From Frigoribacterium sp. CG_9.8 (GTDB lineage Bacteria > Actinomycetota > Actinomycetes > Actinomycetales > Microbacteriaceae), in contig NZ_JADOVH010000001.1 of the NCBI RefSeq assembly GCF_015751965.1, forward strand, positions 930,001-994,000: 64,000 bases of DNA, read 5' to 3'. Both the position numbers and the translations under genes were made by a program. Below are positions 1-9,517 of the stretch, piece after piece. The notes under the pieces were generated by a model that saw only the letters and a list, made by a program, of their open reading frames with translations, did no database searches and was not told where the DNA came from. The number at the start of each line of letters is the position of its first letter. The first letter of the stretch is position 1.

Positions 1-769
1 GCGGCTGCCGCAGCCGATCGAGACGGAGGCGCCAGGCTGACAGTCGGCCGGGTAATTCCGCCGGCGCCGGTCCATCGATCCACCCAGTGACTATCCGGAT
101 GCCGTGGAGTGCACTGATCGCCCAGATCTCGCAGCCGTCAAGCTCGGCTGGCACGATCGATTCGGAGTGGGTCTGCACTCCACGTGCCGCCGCAAGGGCA
201 AACACCGAACGCGCTGTGACGCTATCCACCCGGTCGAGCTCGGGGGAGGGTGCGCAGAGCACGTCTCCCCGCCACCAGAACAGTGAGCTGTATGCACCTT
301 CGACCACGAATCCCTCCGGGGAGAGGATCACCGCTTCACCGGCACCATTCGCCTGTGCATCGGTGCGGATGCGCAGCAGAGCAGCCATGTCGGGTCCCTT
401 GGTGCGCGGGGTGGTCCGCGGGTCCGGACCGTGGTGGCTCGCGAGTGTCACGGATCGGGTCAGCTCGGGTGCGCTGCGCAAGCGGAATACCGGAAGTACA
501 GCATCGGTCTGCCGCTGGAGCTCGACCCGCGGAAACCAATCCCCGGTGCGGGGAATCGCCGCGATCGATGCATGCCAGAACCGGTCGAGGTCGTCGATGA
601 GTCCGTTTGCGGCGAGGAAAAAACGCTGCCGATGCAGCTCGATGGCAAGCACCGATCCCTCGGTGACCAGCCAGGAATCTGCCGCGATGATCGTCGAGTC
701 GATCAGGCCACCCTCGTCATGGTGGTGCAGCCCGCTCGTGTGCCAACGGTAGACGGTCGACTCACTCAT
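1..769 (-). CDS. pabC: Aminodeoxychorismate lyase-like class IV aminotransferase (3' end cut by window edge)
   Basis: An open minus-strand frame runs from an ATG at 769 off the left edge without a stop, so the C-terminus is missing. About 256 residues are visible. The stretch RTKGPDMAALLRIR followed by GEAVILSPEGFVVEGAYSSLFWW matches the core of fold-type IV PLP enzymes of the PabC/IlvE family, which release pyruvate from aminodeoxychorismate to give p-aminobenzoate. The divergent neighbour is pabB, the preceding step, which supports the folate assignment. The start is supported by a TACCCT -10-like box exactly six bases upstream, implying a leaderless mRNA. Another class IV aminotransferase role cannot be excluded without the full sequence. 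Confidence 0.8.
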   Translation of the reverse strand, partial: MSESTVYRWHTSGLHHHDEGGLIDSTIIAADSWLVTEGSVLAIELHRQRFFLAANGLIDDLDRFWHASIAAIPRTGDWFPRVELQRQTDAVLPVFRLRSAPELTRSVTLASHHGPDPRTTPRTKGPDMAALLRIRTDAQANGAGEAVILSPEGFVVEGAYSSLFWWRGDVLCAPSPELDRVDSVTARSVFALAAARGVQTHSESIVPAELDGCEIWAISALHGIRIVTGWIDGPAPAELPGRLSAWRLRLDRLRQP

Positions 770-781
770 AGGATTAGGGTA
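769..781. promoter_or_regulatory. Interlocked divergent leaderless promoters of pabC and pabB
   Basis: The two start codons are separated by only 11 bases. On the plus strand TAGGAT (769-774) lies six bases before the pabB ATG at 781. On the minus strand TACCCT (781-776) lies six bases before the pabC ATG at 769. Each -10 hexamer therefore overlaps the first base of the other gene's start codon. Neither gene has room for a Shine-Dalgarno sequence. That these are active promoters is inferred from position and sequence. Confidence 0.6.
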
Positions 782-2163
782 TGCGTCACCGGGTCCACGA
801 ATCACCACTGCCAGGTTGGATTGATCCGGCCAGTCTGGCTGCAGCGCTCCGTGGAGATCATTCCGTTGCCGTCTGGCTTGACTCCGGGATACATGCCACA
901 TCCGGCATGAGTTACCTCGGATTCGGCACCAGATCGCTCACGGCTTCGGTGGCGCTCCGCACGATCACCGTTGACGGTGACACGCACTCGGGTGACCTCC
1001 TCGACTTCCTGCGTGGGGAGCTCCGTGCACCGGAGCCGTCCACCTCGACGGGCTTCCGACTCGGATGGGTGGGCTGGTTGGGTTATGAATTACGCGCGCA
1101 AACTATGGGTGCGCCATCCGCCTACCGCTCACGATATGCGGATGCCTCGCTTCTCTTCGTGGATCTCGCAATCGCCTTCGATCATTCTTCGGGCTCTGTC
1201 ACGGTGCTCGGGCTGGAACCCCCGGCAGTCGACACGCTGCATGCGATGGTGCTCGGGCTGCTGCCCGCTCTCTCCGCCGCTCTCAGCACCGCTGTCAGCG
1301 CCGCCTCGCCCCCCACACCGCCAGCGTGCGTTGATGTGGCGTGGGCAGACAGCGATGATCACTACTCCCGCATGATCATGGCCTGCCAAGCCGCCATCGA
1401 AGCGGGCGATGCCTACCAGCTCTGTCTCACGACCGAGGCGCGTGTGCTGTCCACCCCCGATCCGTTTGAGACATATCTGGCGCTGAGAGAAGCGAATCCG
1501 AGTCATCATGGCGCGTATTTTCGTGCGGGGGATGTCTCGCTCCTGAGCTCGTCGCCCGAGCTCTTTCTCTCGGTTGCACCCGACGGCACCATCGAGTCGC
1601 ACCCGATCAAGGGCACACGTCGCCGCGGTGAGACCAGGGAGATCGACGAGGCGCTCGCGGCGGAGTTGCTCGCCAGCGATAAGGAACGCGCCGAAAATCT
1701 GATGATCGTTGACCTGATGCGCAACGACATCGCCCGGGTGAGTGAGATCGGTTCGGTGAGCGTTCCCCGGTTGCTCGTGGTGGAGACGTACGCCCATGTT
1801 CATCAGCTGGTCAGCACTGTGCGAGGTCAGCTCGCCGCGGGGCTGACTGCTATTGACGCGGTCACTGCCTGTTTCCCCGCGGGATCCATGACCGGCGCAC
1901 CGAAGCTCAGCGCGGTCACGATCCTTGATTCGCTTGAAGGCCGCGCCCGCGGCGTCTACGCCGGCGCGTTCGGCTACTTCGGGCTCGACGGCCGGGTCGA
2001 GCTGTCGATGGTGATCCGAAGCATCCTGCTCGATTCCGACGGCGCGACCGTGGGGTGTGGCGGTGGAATCACCGCGCTGTCCGTGCCCCAGGAGGAAGTA
2101 GCCGAGGTGAAGCTCAAGGCCGCCGTGCTGCTCGCGGTGTTGGGCGCTGCACCTCCCGCATAA
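781..2163 (+). CDS. pabB: Aminodeoxychorismate synthase component I (chorismate-binding enzyme)
   Basis: The 460-residue protein belongs to the anthranilate synthase I/PabB/isochorismate synthase family. The C-terminal chorismate-binding domain shows LLSSSPELFL, PIKGTRRRG (about residue 275), ENLMIVDLMRND (about 304) and PAGSMTGAPKLSAV (about 367), the signature series of the family. PabB adds an amino group to chorismate using ammonia from a PabA glutaminase, giving aminodeoxychorismate for folate. A PabC-like lyase gene is divergent from it, which favours PabB over TrpE. The start at 781 is placed by a -10-like TAGGAT six bases upstream. The 3' end shows a short duplication (CTCCCGCA before and after the TAA). 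Confidence 0.88.
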   Translation: MRHRVHESPLPGWIDPASLAAALRGDHSVAVWLDSGIHATSGMSYLGFGTRSLTASVALRTITVDGDTHSGDLLDFLRGELRAPEPSTSTGFRLGWVGWLGYELRAQTMGAPSAYRSRYADASLLFVDLAIAFDHSSGSVTVLGLEPPAVDTLHAMVLGLLPALSAALSTAVSAASPPTPPACVDVAWADSDDHYSRMIMACQAAIEAGDAYQLCLTTEARVLSTPDPFETYLALREANPSHHGAYFRAGDVSLLSSSPELFLSVAPDGTIESHPIKGTRRRGETREIDEALAAELLASDKERAENLMIVDLMRNDIARVSEIGSVSVPRLLVVETYAHVHQLVSTVRGQLAAGLTAIDAVTACFPAGSMTGAPKLSAVTILDSLEGRARGVYAGAFGYFGLDGRVELSMVIRSILLDSDGATVGCGGGITALSVPQEEVAEVKLKAAVLLAVLGAAPPA

Positions 2164-2278
2164 CTCCCGCACGTTCCAGAAGAGGCGTGCCACCGCCCAT
2201 GGTTGGGTTCGATACCCTTGAACACTGGCCGCGGCGTCAGCTGGCCGTCCCCAACGTTTTCAATGAATTGAGATTTTC

Positions 2279-4906
2279 GTGGCACAAGACCGTACGCCAG
2301 AAGACCGCACTGCCGAAGCCCGCACTGCCGAAGCCCGCACTGACGCAGGCCAAACCGGTGGACAAGGCCCGCGCTACGATCCCGCGGCGCTCCAGGCGAA
2401 ATGGTTGCCGCGGTGGGACGAGCTGAAGTCCTTCCGCACCGATGATCCCGATGACAAGCGTCCTCGCAAGTACATCCTCGACATGTTCTCCTACCCGTCC
2501 GGCGATCTGCACATGGGGCATGCCGAGGCGTTCGCCCTCGCGGATGTGCTCGCGCGCTACTGGCGCCAGCAGGGCTTCAACGTGTTGCATCCGATTGGCT
2601 GGGACTCCTTCGGACTCCCCGCGGAAAATGCCGCAATCAAGCGCGGTGTCGACCCTCGCGAGTGGACCTACGCCAATATCGCACAGCAGTCCGAATCGAT
2701 GAAGCAGTACGCAACCTCGGTGGACTGGGATCGGGAGATCGCCACGAGCGACCCCGAATACTACAAGTGGAACCAGTGGCTGTTCCTCAAGATGTACGAG
2801 AAGGGCCTCGCCTATCGCAAGGACTCCTGGGTCAACTGGGACCCGGTCGACCAGACCGTTCTCGCCAACGAGCAAGTGCTGCCCGACGGAACCTCCGACC
2901 GTTCCGGGGCCGTCGTTGTAAAGAAGAAGCTCACCCAGTGGTACTTCAAGATCACCGACTATGCCGACCGTCTTCTCGACGACCTCAACCAGCTGGAGGG
3001 ATCGTGGCCGCCCAAGGTGCTCGCGATGCAACGCAACTGGATCGGTCGATCGAAGGGGGCGGATGTCGACTTCGTGATCGAAGGGCATGAGGCGACGATC
3101 AGTGTCTTCACCACCCGCCCCGACACCCTGTACGGCGTCACTTTCATGGTTGTCGCACCGGATTCCGACCTTGCTGCCGAGCTTGTCGCGGGCTCGACGG
3201 ATGCCGTACGAGCGAGCTTTGTTGACTATCTCGTGCAGGTGCAGAAGACCACCGAGATCGAGCGCCAGGACGCGAGCCGCGAGAAGACCGGCGTCTTCCT
3301 CGACCGGTTCGCCGTGAATCCGATCAATGGCGAGCGCATCCCGATCTGGGCTGCGGATTACGTACTCGCCGACTACGGTCACGGTGCCGTCATGGCTGTT
3401 CCCGCCCACGACCAGCGCGACCTTGACTTCGCCCGCAAATTTGACCTGCCGGTGCGCGTGGTGGTCGACACCAACCAGCCGGTGACCGGCGCCATCCCGG
3501 TGCTGCCGATCAATCCGGAGACCGGCGAAGCAGAGCTGCCCGACGATCTTCCGCCGCTCGATCCAGCCCACACCGGCATCCCTCTCACCGGCGACGGTCG
3601 CATGATCAACTCCGGTTCCCTCAACGGGCTGAGCAAGTCCAATGCCATCAAGCGCATCACCGAGCAGCTGGATGCCGCTGGCAATGGCCGTGCGTCGAAA
3701 AACTATCGACTGCGCGACTGGCTCATCTCGCGCCAGCGGTTCTGGGGTACCCCGATCCCGATCTTCCACGCCGAGAACGGCGAACTCATCCCGGTGCCGG
3801 AGGGGCAATTGCCGGTGCGTCTTCCGTCGACGGAGGGCCTCGACCTGCAGCCCAAGGGTGTCTCGCCGCTCGGCGCCGCGCATGACTGGGTCAACGTCAC
3901 ACTGCCCGACGGACGTGCCGTGCGTCGAGATCCCGACACGATGGACACGTTTGTCGACAGCTCGTGGTATTTCCTGCGTTTCCTCAGCCCCGGGGATGCC
4001 GATCGTGCTTTCGATCCACAGGAGGCTGACAAGTGGGCGCCGGTCGACCAGTACATCGGCGGCGTTGAGCATGCCATCCTGCATCTGCTGTACGCGCGGT
4101 TTATTACCAAGGTGCTCTTCGATCTCGGCTATGTGAGCTTTACTGAGCCATTCAGCGCCCTGCTCAACCAGGGCATGGTGCTCTCCGGCGGGTCAAAGAT
4201 GTCGAAGAGCCGTGGAGGGGTAAACCTCGGTGACGAGATCGCGACCCACGGTGTCGATGCGATCCGGCTGACCATGGTGTTCGCCGGACCTCCGGAAGAC
4301 GACATCAACTGGGAGGATGTCTCGCCAGCCGGCTCGGCAAAGTTTCTCGCCCGGGCCTGGCGTCTCGCGCAGGATGTCACCAGTGCACCCGAGGTTCAGT
4401 GGCGTACCGGCGATGCGGCTCTGCGTCGCGTCACCCACCACTTTCTCGCCGAGGCTCCCGGTCTCATCGAGTCCTTCAAGTTCAACGTGGTGGTTGCGCG
4501 CCTCATGGAGTTGGTCAATGCCACTCGCAAGGTCATCGACAGCGGAGCGGGAGGAGCGGATGGCGCGGTGCGTGAAGCCGCCGAGACCGTAGCCCTCGGG
4601 CTCTCACTCTTCGCTCCGTACACCGCGGAGGAAATGTGGGAGCAGCTCGGTTATCCGCCTCCCGTTGCGATGTTCGGCTGGCGCAAGGCAGACACGACAC
4701 TGCTCGTGGAAACGATCGTCACCGCGGTCTTCCAGGTCGACGGCAAGGTGCGTGACAAGGCCGAGGTGAACCCCAAGATCGACTCGGCCGAGCTCGAGAA
4801 GATGGCTCTAGCCTCTGCCGGAGTCGTGCGGGCACTTGGTGACCGTACCGTCGTCACAGTGATCGTCCGGGCTCCGCGCATCGTGAATATCGCCACAAAG
4901 CCGTAA
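2279..4906 (+). CDS. leuS: Leucyl-tRNA synthetase
   Basis: This class I aminoacyl-tRNA synthetase charges tRNA-Leu in the cytoplasm. The 875-residue product has the HIGH-type motif HMGH near residue 78, the CP1 editing insert (roughly 230-430, including the GVTFMVVAP region) and the KMSKS motif ([10 protein letters not shown]) near 640, followed by the anticodon-binding domain. The first 35 residues are a low-complexity, Thr/Ala/Arg-rich extension containing a duplicated AEART unit made by a 15-bp tandem repeat. The GTG start at 2279 is the most upstream option. Starts further in, after the repeat, are possible because the family core only begins near [11 protein letters not shown]. The TAA stop lies in the first unit of another 15-bp tandem repeat. 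Confidence 0.97.
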   Translation: MAQDRTPEDRTAEARTAEARTDAGQTGGQGPRYDPAALQAKWLPRWDELKSFRTDDPDDKRPRKYILDMFSYPSGDLHMGHAEAFALADVLARYWRQQGFNVLHPIGWDSFGLPAENAAIKRGVDPREWTYANIAQQSESMKQYATSVDWDREIATSDPEYYKWNQWLFLKMYEKGLAYRKDSWVNWDPVDQTVLANEQVLPDGTSDRSGAVVVKKKLTQWYFKITDYADRLLDDLNQLEGSWPPKVLAMQRNWIGRSKGADVDFVIEGHEATISVFTTRPDTLYGVTFMVVAPDSDLAAELVAGSTDAVRASFVDYLVQVQKTTEIERQDASREKTGVFLDRFAVNPINGERIPIWAADYVLADYGHGAVMAVPAHDQRDLDFARKFDLPVRVVVDTNQPVTGAIPVLPINPETGEAELPDDLPPLDPAHTGIPLTGDGRMINSGSLNGLSKSNAIKRITEQLDAAGNGRASKNYRLRDWLISRQRFWGTPIPIFHAENGELIPVPEGQLPVRLPSTEGLDLQPKGVSPLGAAHDWVNVTLPDGRAVRRDPDTMDTFVDSSWYFLRFLSPGDADRAFDPQEADKWAPVDQYIGGVEHAILHLLYARFITKVLFDLGYVSFTEPFSALLNQGMVLSGGSKMSKSRGGVNLGDEIATHGVDAIRLTMVFAGPPEDDINWEDVSPAGSAKFLARAWRLAQDVTSAPEVQWRTGDAALRRVTHHFLAEAPGLIESFKFNVVVARLMELVNATRKVIDSGAGGADGAVREAAETVALGLSLFAPYTAEEMWEQLGYPPPVAMFGWRKADTTLLVETIVTAVFQVDGKVRDKAEVNPKIDSAELEKMALASAGVVRALGDRTVVTVIVRAPRIVNIATKP

Positions 4907-4952
4907 CCCACACAGCCGTAACCCACAAAGCCGTACCCCACAAACCCGTACC
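4894..4952. repeat. 15-bp tandem repeat spanning the leuS stop codon
   Basis: About four degenerate copies of a 15-16 base unit beginning CACAAAGCCGTAACC run from 4894. The leuS TAA (4904-4906) is inside the first unit and is repeated in frame at 4919-4921. In units three and four the TAA has become TAC. Confidence 0.85.
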
Positions 4953-5038
4953 CACAGGTCCAGTCCTCCACCGAGCCGCACACGGTCGGATTTTCCCTGG
5001 TCGGGCTTTTTGCGACGTGGGCGGCGGCGGATTCTCCC

Positions 5039-5044
5039 TAGCCT
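5039..5044 (+). promoter_or_regulatory. -10-like element of comEA (leaderless)
   Basis: TAGCCT lies exactly six bases before the comEA ATG at 5051, which places the predicted transcription start at the start codon. The same hexamer at the same distance precedes the genes at 10690 and 21329. Confidence 0.55.
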
Positions 5045-5050
5045 TCTGGC

Positions 5051-5674
5051 ATGGAACCGCCTGCCGCACTCATCGCCCGCCGATCGGTCCGCGCGAGGGT
5101 GGGAGTGGGTGCGGCCGTCGTCCTTGTGCTGCTCGGTCTTGGCATCGCGGTGCTGGTGAGTGCGTTCGGGTCGCACGGGTCATCCCAGTCGGTGACGCCA
5201 CCGGCCCTGGCGGCGACGCCGGGCGCGAGTGGGGCCGGGCGCTCCGGGACTGGCGCGGCGACCATCTACATCCATATTCTCGGCGCAGTTGCGAAGCCGG
5301 GTCTCTACCTCCTTCGTGATGGGGATCGCGCGTTGGATGCGGCGGCTGCCGCGGGCGGATTCAACGCGGCTGCCGACCAGTCGGGTCTCAACCTCGCCCG
5401 ACTCCTCGTAGACGGAGAGCAGATTTACGTGCCGACTATCGGCGGGACCCCCGCGGTGACTCCGGGAGTAAGCGCCGTGGGTGGCAAGGTCAACATCAAT
5501 ACTGCGGATCAAACAGCGCTCGAGACCCTTCCTCGAGTGGGGCCGGCCATGGCGAAGCGCATCATCGACTGGCGCACTACCAACGGAAGATTCACTGCGC
5601 TGGAAGATCTGATGAGCGTCACGGGTGTGGGGGAGAAGACCTTTGACTCGCTCAAGGATCTCGTGACGCTGTGA
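5051..5674 (+). CDS. comEA: ComEA-family helix-hairpin-helix DNA-binding protein
   Basis: The 207-residue protein has an N-terminal membrane anchor (about residues 17-40, rich in V/L/A), an SLBB domain (about 70-125, IYIHILGAVAKPGLYLL) and a C-terminal pair of helix-hairpin-helix motifs (about 145-205, with INTADQTALETLPRVGPAMAKRI and FTALEDLMSVTGVG). ComEA binds incoming double-stranded DNA outside the membrane and passes it to the ComEC channel, encoded immediately downstream. The TGA stop sits in a run of short tandem repeats that continues up to the comEC start. The ATG at 5051 is supported by a -10-like box at the leaderless distance. Confidence 0.9.
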   Translation: MEPPAALIARRSVRARVGVGAAVVLVLLGLGIAVLVSAFGSHGSSQSVTPPALAATPGASGAGRSGTGAATIYIHILGAVAKPGLYLLRDGDRALDAAAAAGGFNAAADQSGLNLARLLVDGEQIYVPTIGGTPAVTPGVSAVGGKVNINTADQTALETLPRVGPAMAKRIIDWRTTNGRFTALEDLMSVTGVGEKTFDSLKDLVTL

Positions 5675-5709
5675 TGCGCTTCGATGCGCTGTGATGCTGT
5701 GATGCTGTG
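5671..5709. repeat. 8-10 bp tandem repeats across the comEA stop and comEC start
   Basis: Successive units GATGCGCTTC, GATGCGCTGT, GATGCTGT and GATGCTGT follow the comEA TGA (5672-5674). The copies carry repeated TGA triplets, and the candidate comEC GTG at 5707 overlaps the last unit. Confidence 0.8.
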
Positions 5710-8190
5710 ACTGTGGACCTGCGGCTCGCGCTGCCGGCAGTGATCGCGTGGGTGTGCGTCGGACTGTTGATCGGGGCGCCCCTCCTGCTCCCCGGTACGG
5801 CGATCGCGCTGTGGGTGGCGACGATAGTCATCCTGCTGGTGACGCTGCTGGTGACGCTGATGGTGGGCGGGCGTGGGCGTGGGCGTGGGCGTGGGCGTGG
5901 GCTTGCGCGCGGACGCGGGCGCCTGCAGCCACTGCTCGGCGGTGCTGTGGTCGCACTCGCCGCCACGGCCCTGCTCGTCAGCGTCGCCGCCATCCGTGCT
6001 CCTGACCGTCAGCCTGAAGTGCTGGTCAATGCCGCGCAGGCTGGTCGCTTTGTCACCGTGACCGCCACGGTCACCCAGACGGTGCAGGCAACCCAGACCG
6101 CTGCGGATGCCCAGACAGTGCAGGCAACCCAGACAGTGCAGGCAACCCAGACAGCGCCGGACACCCAGGGTGACAGCGCCAGCCAGGTGATGTTCTCGGC
6201 GACGCTTGCCCGGGTGACCCTTGGCACACGCACCCTGACGGTCAACACGCCTGTCATGGTGTTCGCAGAGCGGCCCGCCGCGACGATTGGTGTTGGTGCG
6301 ACCGTCACGCTGGCCGGCACTCTGTCGGCGACGGATCCGGCAGACGAGGTCGCATTCCGGCTGTTTGCCGATCGCAAGGTGCGCGTCGAGTCGACAGCGC
6401 CCTGGTATCTCGAGTGGGCAAACGGCCTACGGGCTCGATTTCGGGATGCCGCGGGTACTCTGCCCGGTGATGGCGGCGACCTGCTTCCCGGCCTCGCCAT
6501 CGGTGACACCAGCGCGGTCGGAACGCCGCTCGACACCGCCATGAAGGCGACGTCGCTGAGTCACCTCACCGCGGTGTCCGGGGCGAACTGTGCCGTCGTC
6601 ATCGCGCTGGTCATGCTCGGAGGGGTGGCGGTCGGCCTCCCGCGTGCATCACGGGTGACCCTATCGGTCGTGATCCTCGTGGGGTTTGTCGTTCTGGTCA
6701 CTCCCGAGCCGAGTGTGTTGCGGGCCGCGGTGATGGCCGCACTGGTGCTCGCGGCGCTCGCCAGGGGGCGACCGGTGCGCGGCATCCCGATCCTTGCGCT
6801 GGCGAGCCTGATCCTGCTTGCCATCGATCCGTGGCTTTCCCGTAGCTACGGCTTTATCCTCTCTGTGCTCGCCACCGGCGGCCTGCTGATGCTCTCCGTG
6901 CCACTCACCCGACTGCTGTCCCGCTGGATGCCGATCTGGCTGGCCGCAGTGCTCTCCATCCCCATGGCCGCTCAATTGGCATGCCAGCCGGTGCTCATCC
7001 TGCTCAATCCGAGTATCCCCACCTATGGTGTCGTGGCAAATGTGCTCGCCGAGCCAGCGGCTCCGGTCGCAACCGTCCTCGGGCTCATCGCCTGTGTGCT
7101 GCTGCCGATTGTTCCTGTGGTCGGGCAGGCCGTCGCGGCACTGGCCTGGCTGCCTGCGGCGTGGATTGCCGCCGTCGCCACCTTCTTCGCCGGGCTCCCT
7201 GGCGGTGCACTTCCCTGGCCGCAGGGGGCCGTCGGTGTGATCTCGGTTGCCGTCATCACCGGGTTGCTTCTCACGGTTCTGCTCGCACAGCGGGGGCGTC
7301 GCTTTCGCAGGGTCGCCTCGGTTGCCCTCGCGCTCGTTCTGGTGGCGGCGGGAGGCATTACGGTCGGCGATTCCGCGAGGCAACTCCTGTCGCGACCGAG
7401 AGACTGGCAGATCGCGGCCTGCGATGTCGGGCAGGGGGATGCGGTGCTGGTGCGCAGTCTCGGGCAGATCGCACTCATCGATACCGGCCGTGATCCGAAG
7501 CTCCTGCGTCGCTGCCTCGACCAACTCGGCATCGACCGCATCGACCTCCTCGTACTCACCCATTGGGATATCGACCATGTCGGTGGCACGCCGGCGGTCT
7601 TCGGGCGAGTCACAGCGGCGATGATCGGACCGGCCGATGGCTCGAGGGCATCCGGGATCGCCGGGCAACTTGCCCGTGGTGGGGCGGTCGTCAGCCAGGT
7701 CAGTCAGGGCCTCATGGGCGGGCTTGGCGAACTTGGCTGGGAGGTACTGTGGCCGCGGGCACGGCTCGGGTCGGTGGAGCCTGGCAACGATGCCAGCGTC
7801 ACGGTGCGGTTCACCGGGCTCGGCGCGTGCGCAACAGGCTGCCTGTCGGCGCTCTTTCTCGGTGACCTGGGCAACCGACCACAGGCGCTCATGATGGCGG
7901 CTAATCGCATTGGTCCGGTGGATGTCGTCAAAGTTGCGCATCACGGTTCCGCCGATCAGAACCCACGCCTCTACGCGGCGGTGCGCGCGAGCGTCGGAGT
8001 GATCGGAGTGGGTCTCGACAACAGCTATGGGCACCCCACCAAAAAGCTCCTCGGTGTACTTGCTGACAACGGAACCACACCAACCCGCACCGATCTCGAA
8101 GGGCTGACTCTGCTGTCGCCGAGGCCCGGCGGCGGTGTGCGGGTCTGGACGGAGCATCCGCTGCCGGAGGGGAAGGCGCTGTCGCGCTAG
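5707..8190 (+). CDS. comEC: ComEC/Rec2 DNA-uptake channel protein
   Basis: This 827-residue polytopic membrane protein has the usual ComEC order: N-terminal membrane segments and an extracytoplasmic OB-like region (about 100-230), the multi-span competence domain (about 255-540, SHLTAVSGANCAVV), and a C-terminal metallo-beta-lactamase-like domain with DVGQGDAVLVR (about 573) and LTHWDIDHVGG (about 617). It is thought to carry single-stranded DNA across the membrane, with ComEA as DNA receptor. Two in-frame tandem repeats lie inside it: a GGGCGT hexamer run (5869-5904) encoding Gly-Arg repeats, and 18-bp units (about 6073-6166) encoding TVQATQ repeats. The start is uncertain, since GTG at 5707 and GTG at 5713 both lie at the edge of the intergenic repeat. 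Confidence 0.92.
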   Translation: MTVDLRLALPAVIAWVCVGLLIGAPLLLPGTAIALWVATIVILLVTLLVTLMVGGRGRGRGRGRGLARGRGRLQPLLGGAVVALAATALLVSVAAIRAPDRQPEVLVNAAQAGRFVTVTATVTQTVQATQTAADAQTVQATQTVQATQTAPDTQGDSASQVMFSATLARVTLGTRTLTVNTPVMVFAERPAATIGVGATVTLAGTLSATDPADEVAFRLFADRKVRVESTAPWYLEWANGLRARFRDAAGTLPGDGGDLLPGLAIGDTSAVGTPLDTAMKATSLSHLTAVSGANCAVVIALVMLGGVAVGLPRASRVTLSVVILVGFVVLVTPEPSVLRAAVMAALVLAALARGRPVRGIPILALASLILLAIDPWLSRSYGFILSVLATGGLLMLSVPLTRLLSRWMPIWLAAVLSIPMAAQLACQPVLILLNPSIPTYGVVANVLAEPAAPVATVLGLIACVLLPIVPVVGQAVAALAWLPAAWIAAVATFFAGLPGGALPWPQGAVGVISVAVITGLLLTVLLAQRGRRFRRVASVALALVLVAAGGITVGDSARQLLSRPRDWQIAACDVGQGDAVLVRSLGQIALIDTGRDPKLLRRCLDQLGIDRIDLLVLTHWDIDHVGGTPAVFGRVTAAMIGPADGSRASGIAGQLARGGAVVSQVSQGLMGGLGELGWEVLWPRARLGSVEPGNDASVTVRFTGLGACATGCLSALFLGDLGNRPQALMMAANRIGPVDVVKVAHHGSADQNPRLYAAVRASVGVIGVGLDNSYGHPTKKLLGVLADNGTTPTRTDLEGLTLLSPRPGGGVRVWTEHPLPEGKALSR

Positions 8191-8316
8191 CGGTCGGCCT
8201 GTCAGTGCTGGCGCAATAAACTGGGCGGCACCCGCACATTCGCGCCCGTTCGGGGCAGCGTTGGGTAGCGCAGTGGCACGCGGGCGGTGTCAGACACAGC
8301 AGCGGGAGGTGGAGAT

Positions 8317-9399
8317 ATGGTAGGCAAGGCAGTAGCAGGCAAGTCGGTAGCAGACAACGCAGCAGCAGGCAACGCAGCACCGAAATCCGCTGCCAAGACG
8401 GCGAAAGTCATCGTATCGATCCCGCAACTTGGCTGGGACCGCATCCGTCCGGCGCAGGTGGTGCTCGTCTCCGGCACCGAGGATTTTCTTGCCGAGCGCG
8501 CAATTCGCATGCTGCGCGAGATTCTGCGGGCGGAAGATCCCAGCCTCGAGATCAGTGATCTGGGGGCGGATGACTACGGCCCGGGCGAGCTGATCACTCT
8601 GGCCAGCCCCTCGCTGTTCGGCGAGCCGCGCCTGATCCGGGTGAGCGGTGTCGAGAAGTGCACGGATGCCTTCATCGCCGAGACGCTCCAGTATCTGGAA
8701 TCACCGGCCGATGACACCTATGTTGTGCTGCGGCACGGCGGCGGGGTGCGCGGCAAGAAGTTGCTCGACGCAATTCGCGGGGGACTCGGCAATGGCATCG
8801 AGATTGTCTGCACCGAGCTGAAGAAGGACTCGGAGAAGCTCGACTTCGCAGCGGCGGAGTTTGCGGCCGAGAATCGCCGGATCACCAGCGGTGCCCTCGG
8901 CGCTCTCACCAGCGCTTTCTCCGATGATCTCGCCGAACTCGCCGCCGCATGCCAGCAGCTCATGGCTGACGCCAGCGCGGAGATCACCGAGGTCACGGTC
9001 GAGAAGTACTATTCGGGCCGGGTCGAGACCAACGCGTTCCGGGTTGCGGATGTCGCAATCGCGGGTCGCCGCGGGGATGCCCTCATCCTGCTGCGCCATG
9101 CGCTGGCCTCCGGAGCAGACCCGGTGCCGATCGTCGCTGCTTTTGCAAGCAAGCTCCGCACTATGGCGAAGATCTCCGGTGCGCGCGGCGGGTCCGGTCA
9201 GCTCGCCCAGCAATTCGGGCTTGCGCCCTGGCAGGTGGACCGGGCACGGCGTGACCTGCAGGGCTGGGACGATCGCGGCCTCGGCCGGTGCATCGAACTC
9301 CTCGCCCAAACGGATGCCGCGATTAAGGGTGCCGGTCGTGATCCGGTGTTCGTGCTCGAGCGCCTGGTCGGTGTGATCAGCACCCGCGGCACGACCTGA
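8317..9399 (+). CDS. holA: DNA polymerase III delta subunit
   Basis: Delta is the clamp-loader subunit that opens the beta sliding clamp. The 360-residue protein contains the family hallmarks VVLVSGTEDFLAERAI near the N-terminus, LITLASPSLFGEPRLIRV, and a C-terminal helical part ending PVFVLERLVGVI. ATG 8317 is chosen because GGGAGG (8304-8309) sits seven bases upstream. A GTG at 8287 in the same frame would add ten residues but has no such site. The first 30 residues are a repetitive Ala/Gly/Lys segment. The gene follows comEC, a conserved arrangement in many Gram-positive bacteria. Confidence 0.93.
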   Translation: MVGKAVAGKSVADNAAAGNAAPKSAAKTAKVIVSIPQLGWDRIRPAQVVLVSGTEDFLAERAIRMLREILRAEDPSLEISDLGADDYGPGELITLASPSLFGEPRLIRVSGVEKCTDAFIAETLQYLESPADDTYVVLRHGGGVRGKKLLDAIRGGLGNGIEIVCTELKKDSEKLDFAAAEFAAENRRITSGALGALTSAFSDDLAELAAACQQLMADASAEITEVTVEKYYSGRVETNAFRVADVAIAGRRGDALILLRHALASGADPVPIVAAFASKLRTMAKISGARGGSGQLAQQFGLAPWQVDRARRDLQGWDDRGLGRCIELLAQTDAAIKGAGRDPVFVLERLVGVISTRGTT

Positions 9400-9414
9400 T
9401 CGACACCACAGCCG

Positions 9415-9450
9415 AAGCCCGTCAGACGCAGAAAGCCCGTCAGACGCAGA
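9415..9450. repeat. 17-18 bp duplications of the terminator 5' arm
   Basis: The left arm of the downstream terminator (AAGCCCGTCA...) is present twice more just upstream, each copy followed by GACGCAG, so the arm occurs about three times in a row. Confidence 0.8.
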
Positions 9451-9451
9451 A

Positions 9452-9480
9452 AGCCCGTCACCGCAACGGGTGACGGGCTT
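9452..9480. terminator. Shared hairpin terminator between holA and rpsT
   Basis: AGCCCGTCACC (9452-9462) and GGTGACGGGCT (9469-9479) form a perfect 11-bp stem with a six-base loop between the convergent 3' ends of holA and rpsT. Short T-runs on either side are weak, so it is probably bidirectional but not a classic long-U terminator. Confidence 0.8.
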
Positions 9481-9517
9481 CTCGTGCACTGAATGGCTAG
9501 AGTGCTGCGACCTGTGG

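Noticed and set aside
2237-4084. 615-codon open frame antisense to leuS
   Set aside because: A high-GC shadow frame; the opposite strand carries an unmistakable leucyl-tRNA synthetase and the antisense translation shows no family motif.
6661-8157. 498-codon open frame antisense to comEC
   Set aside because: Low-complexity hydrophilic shadow of a membrane protein gene; no recognisable motif.
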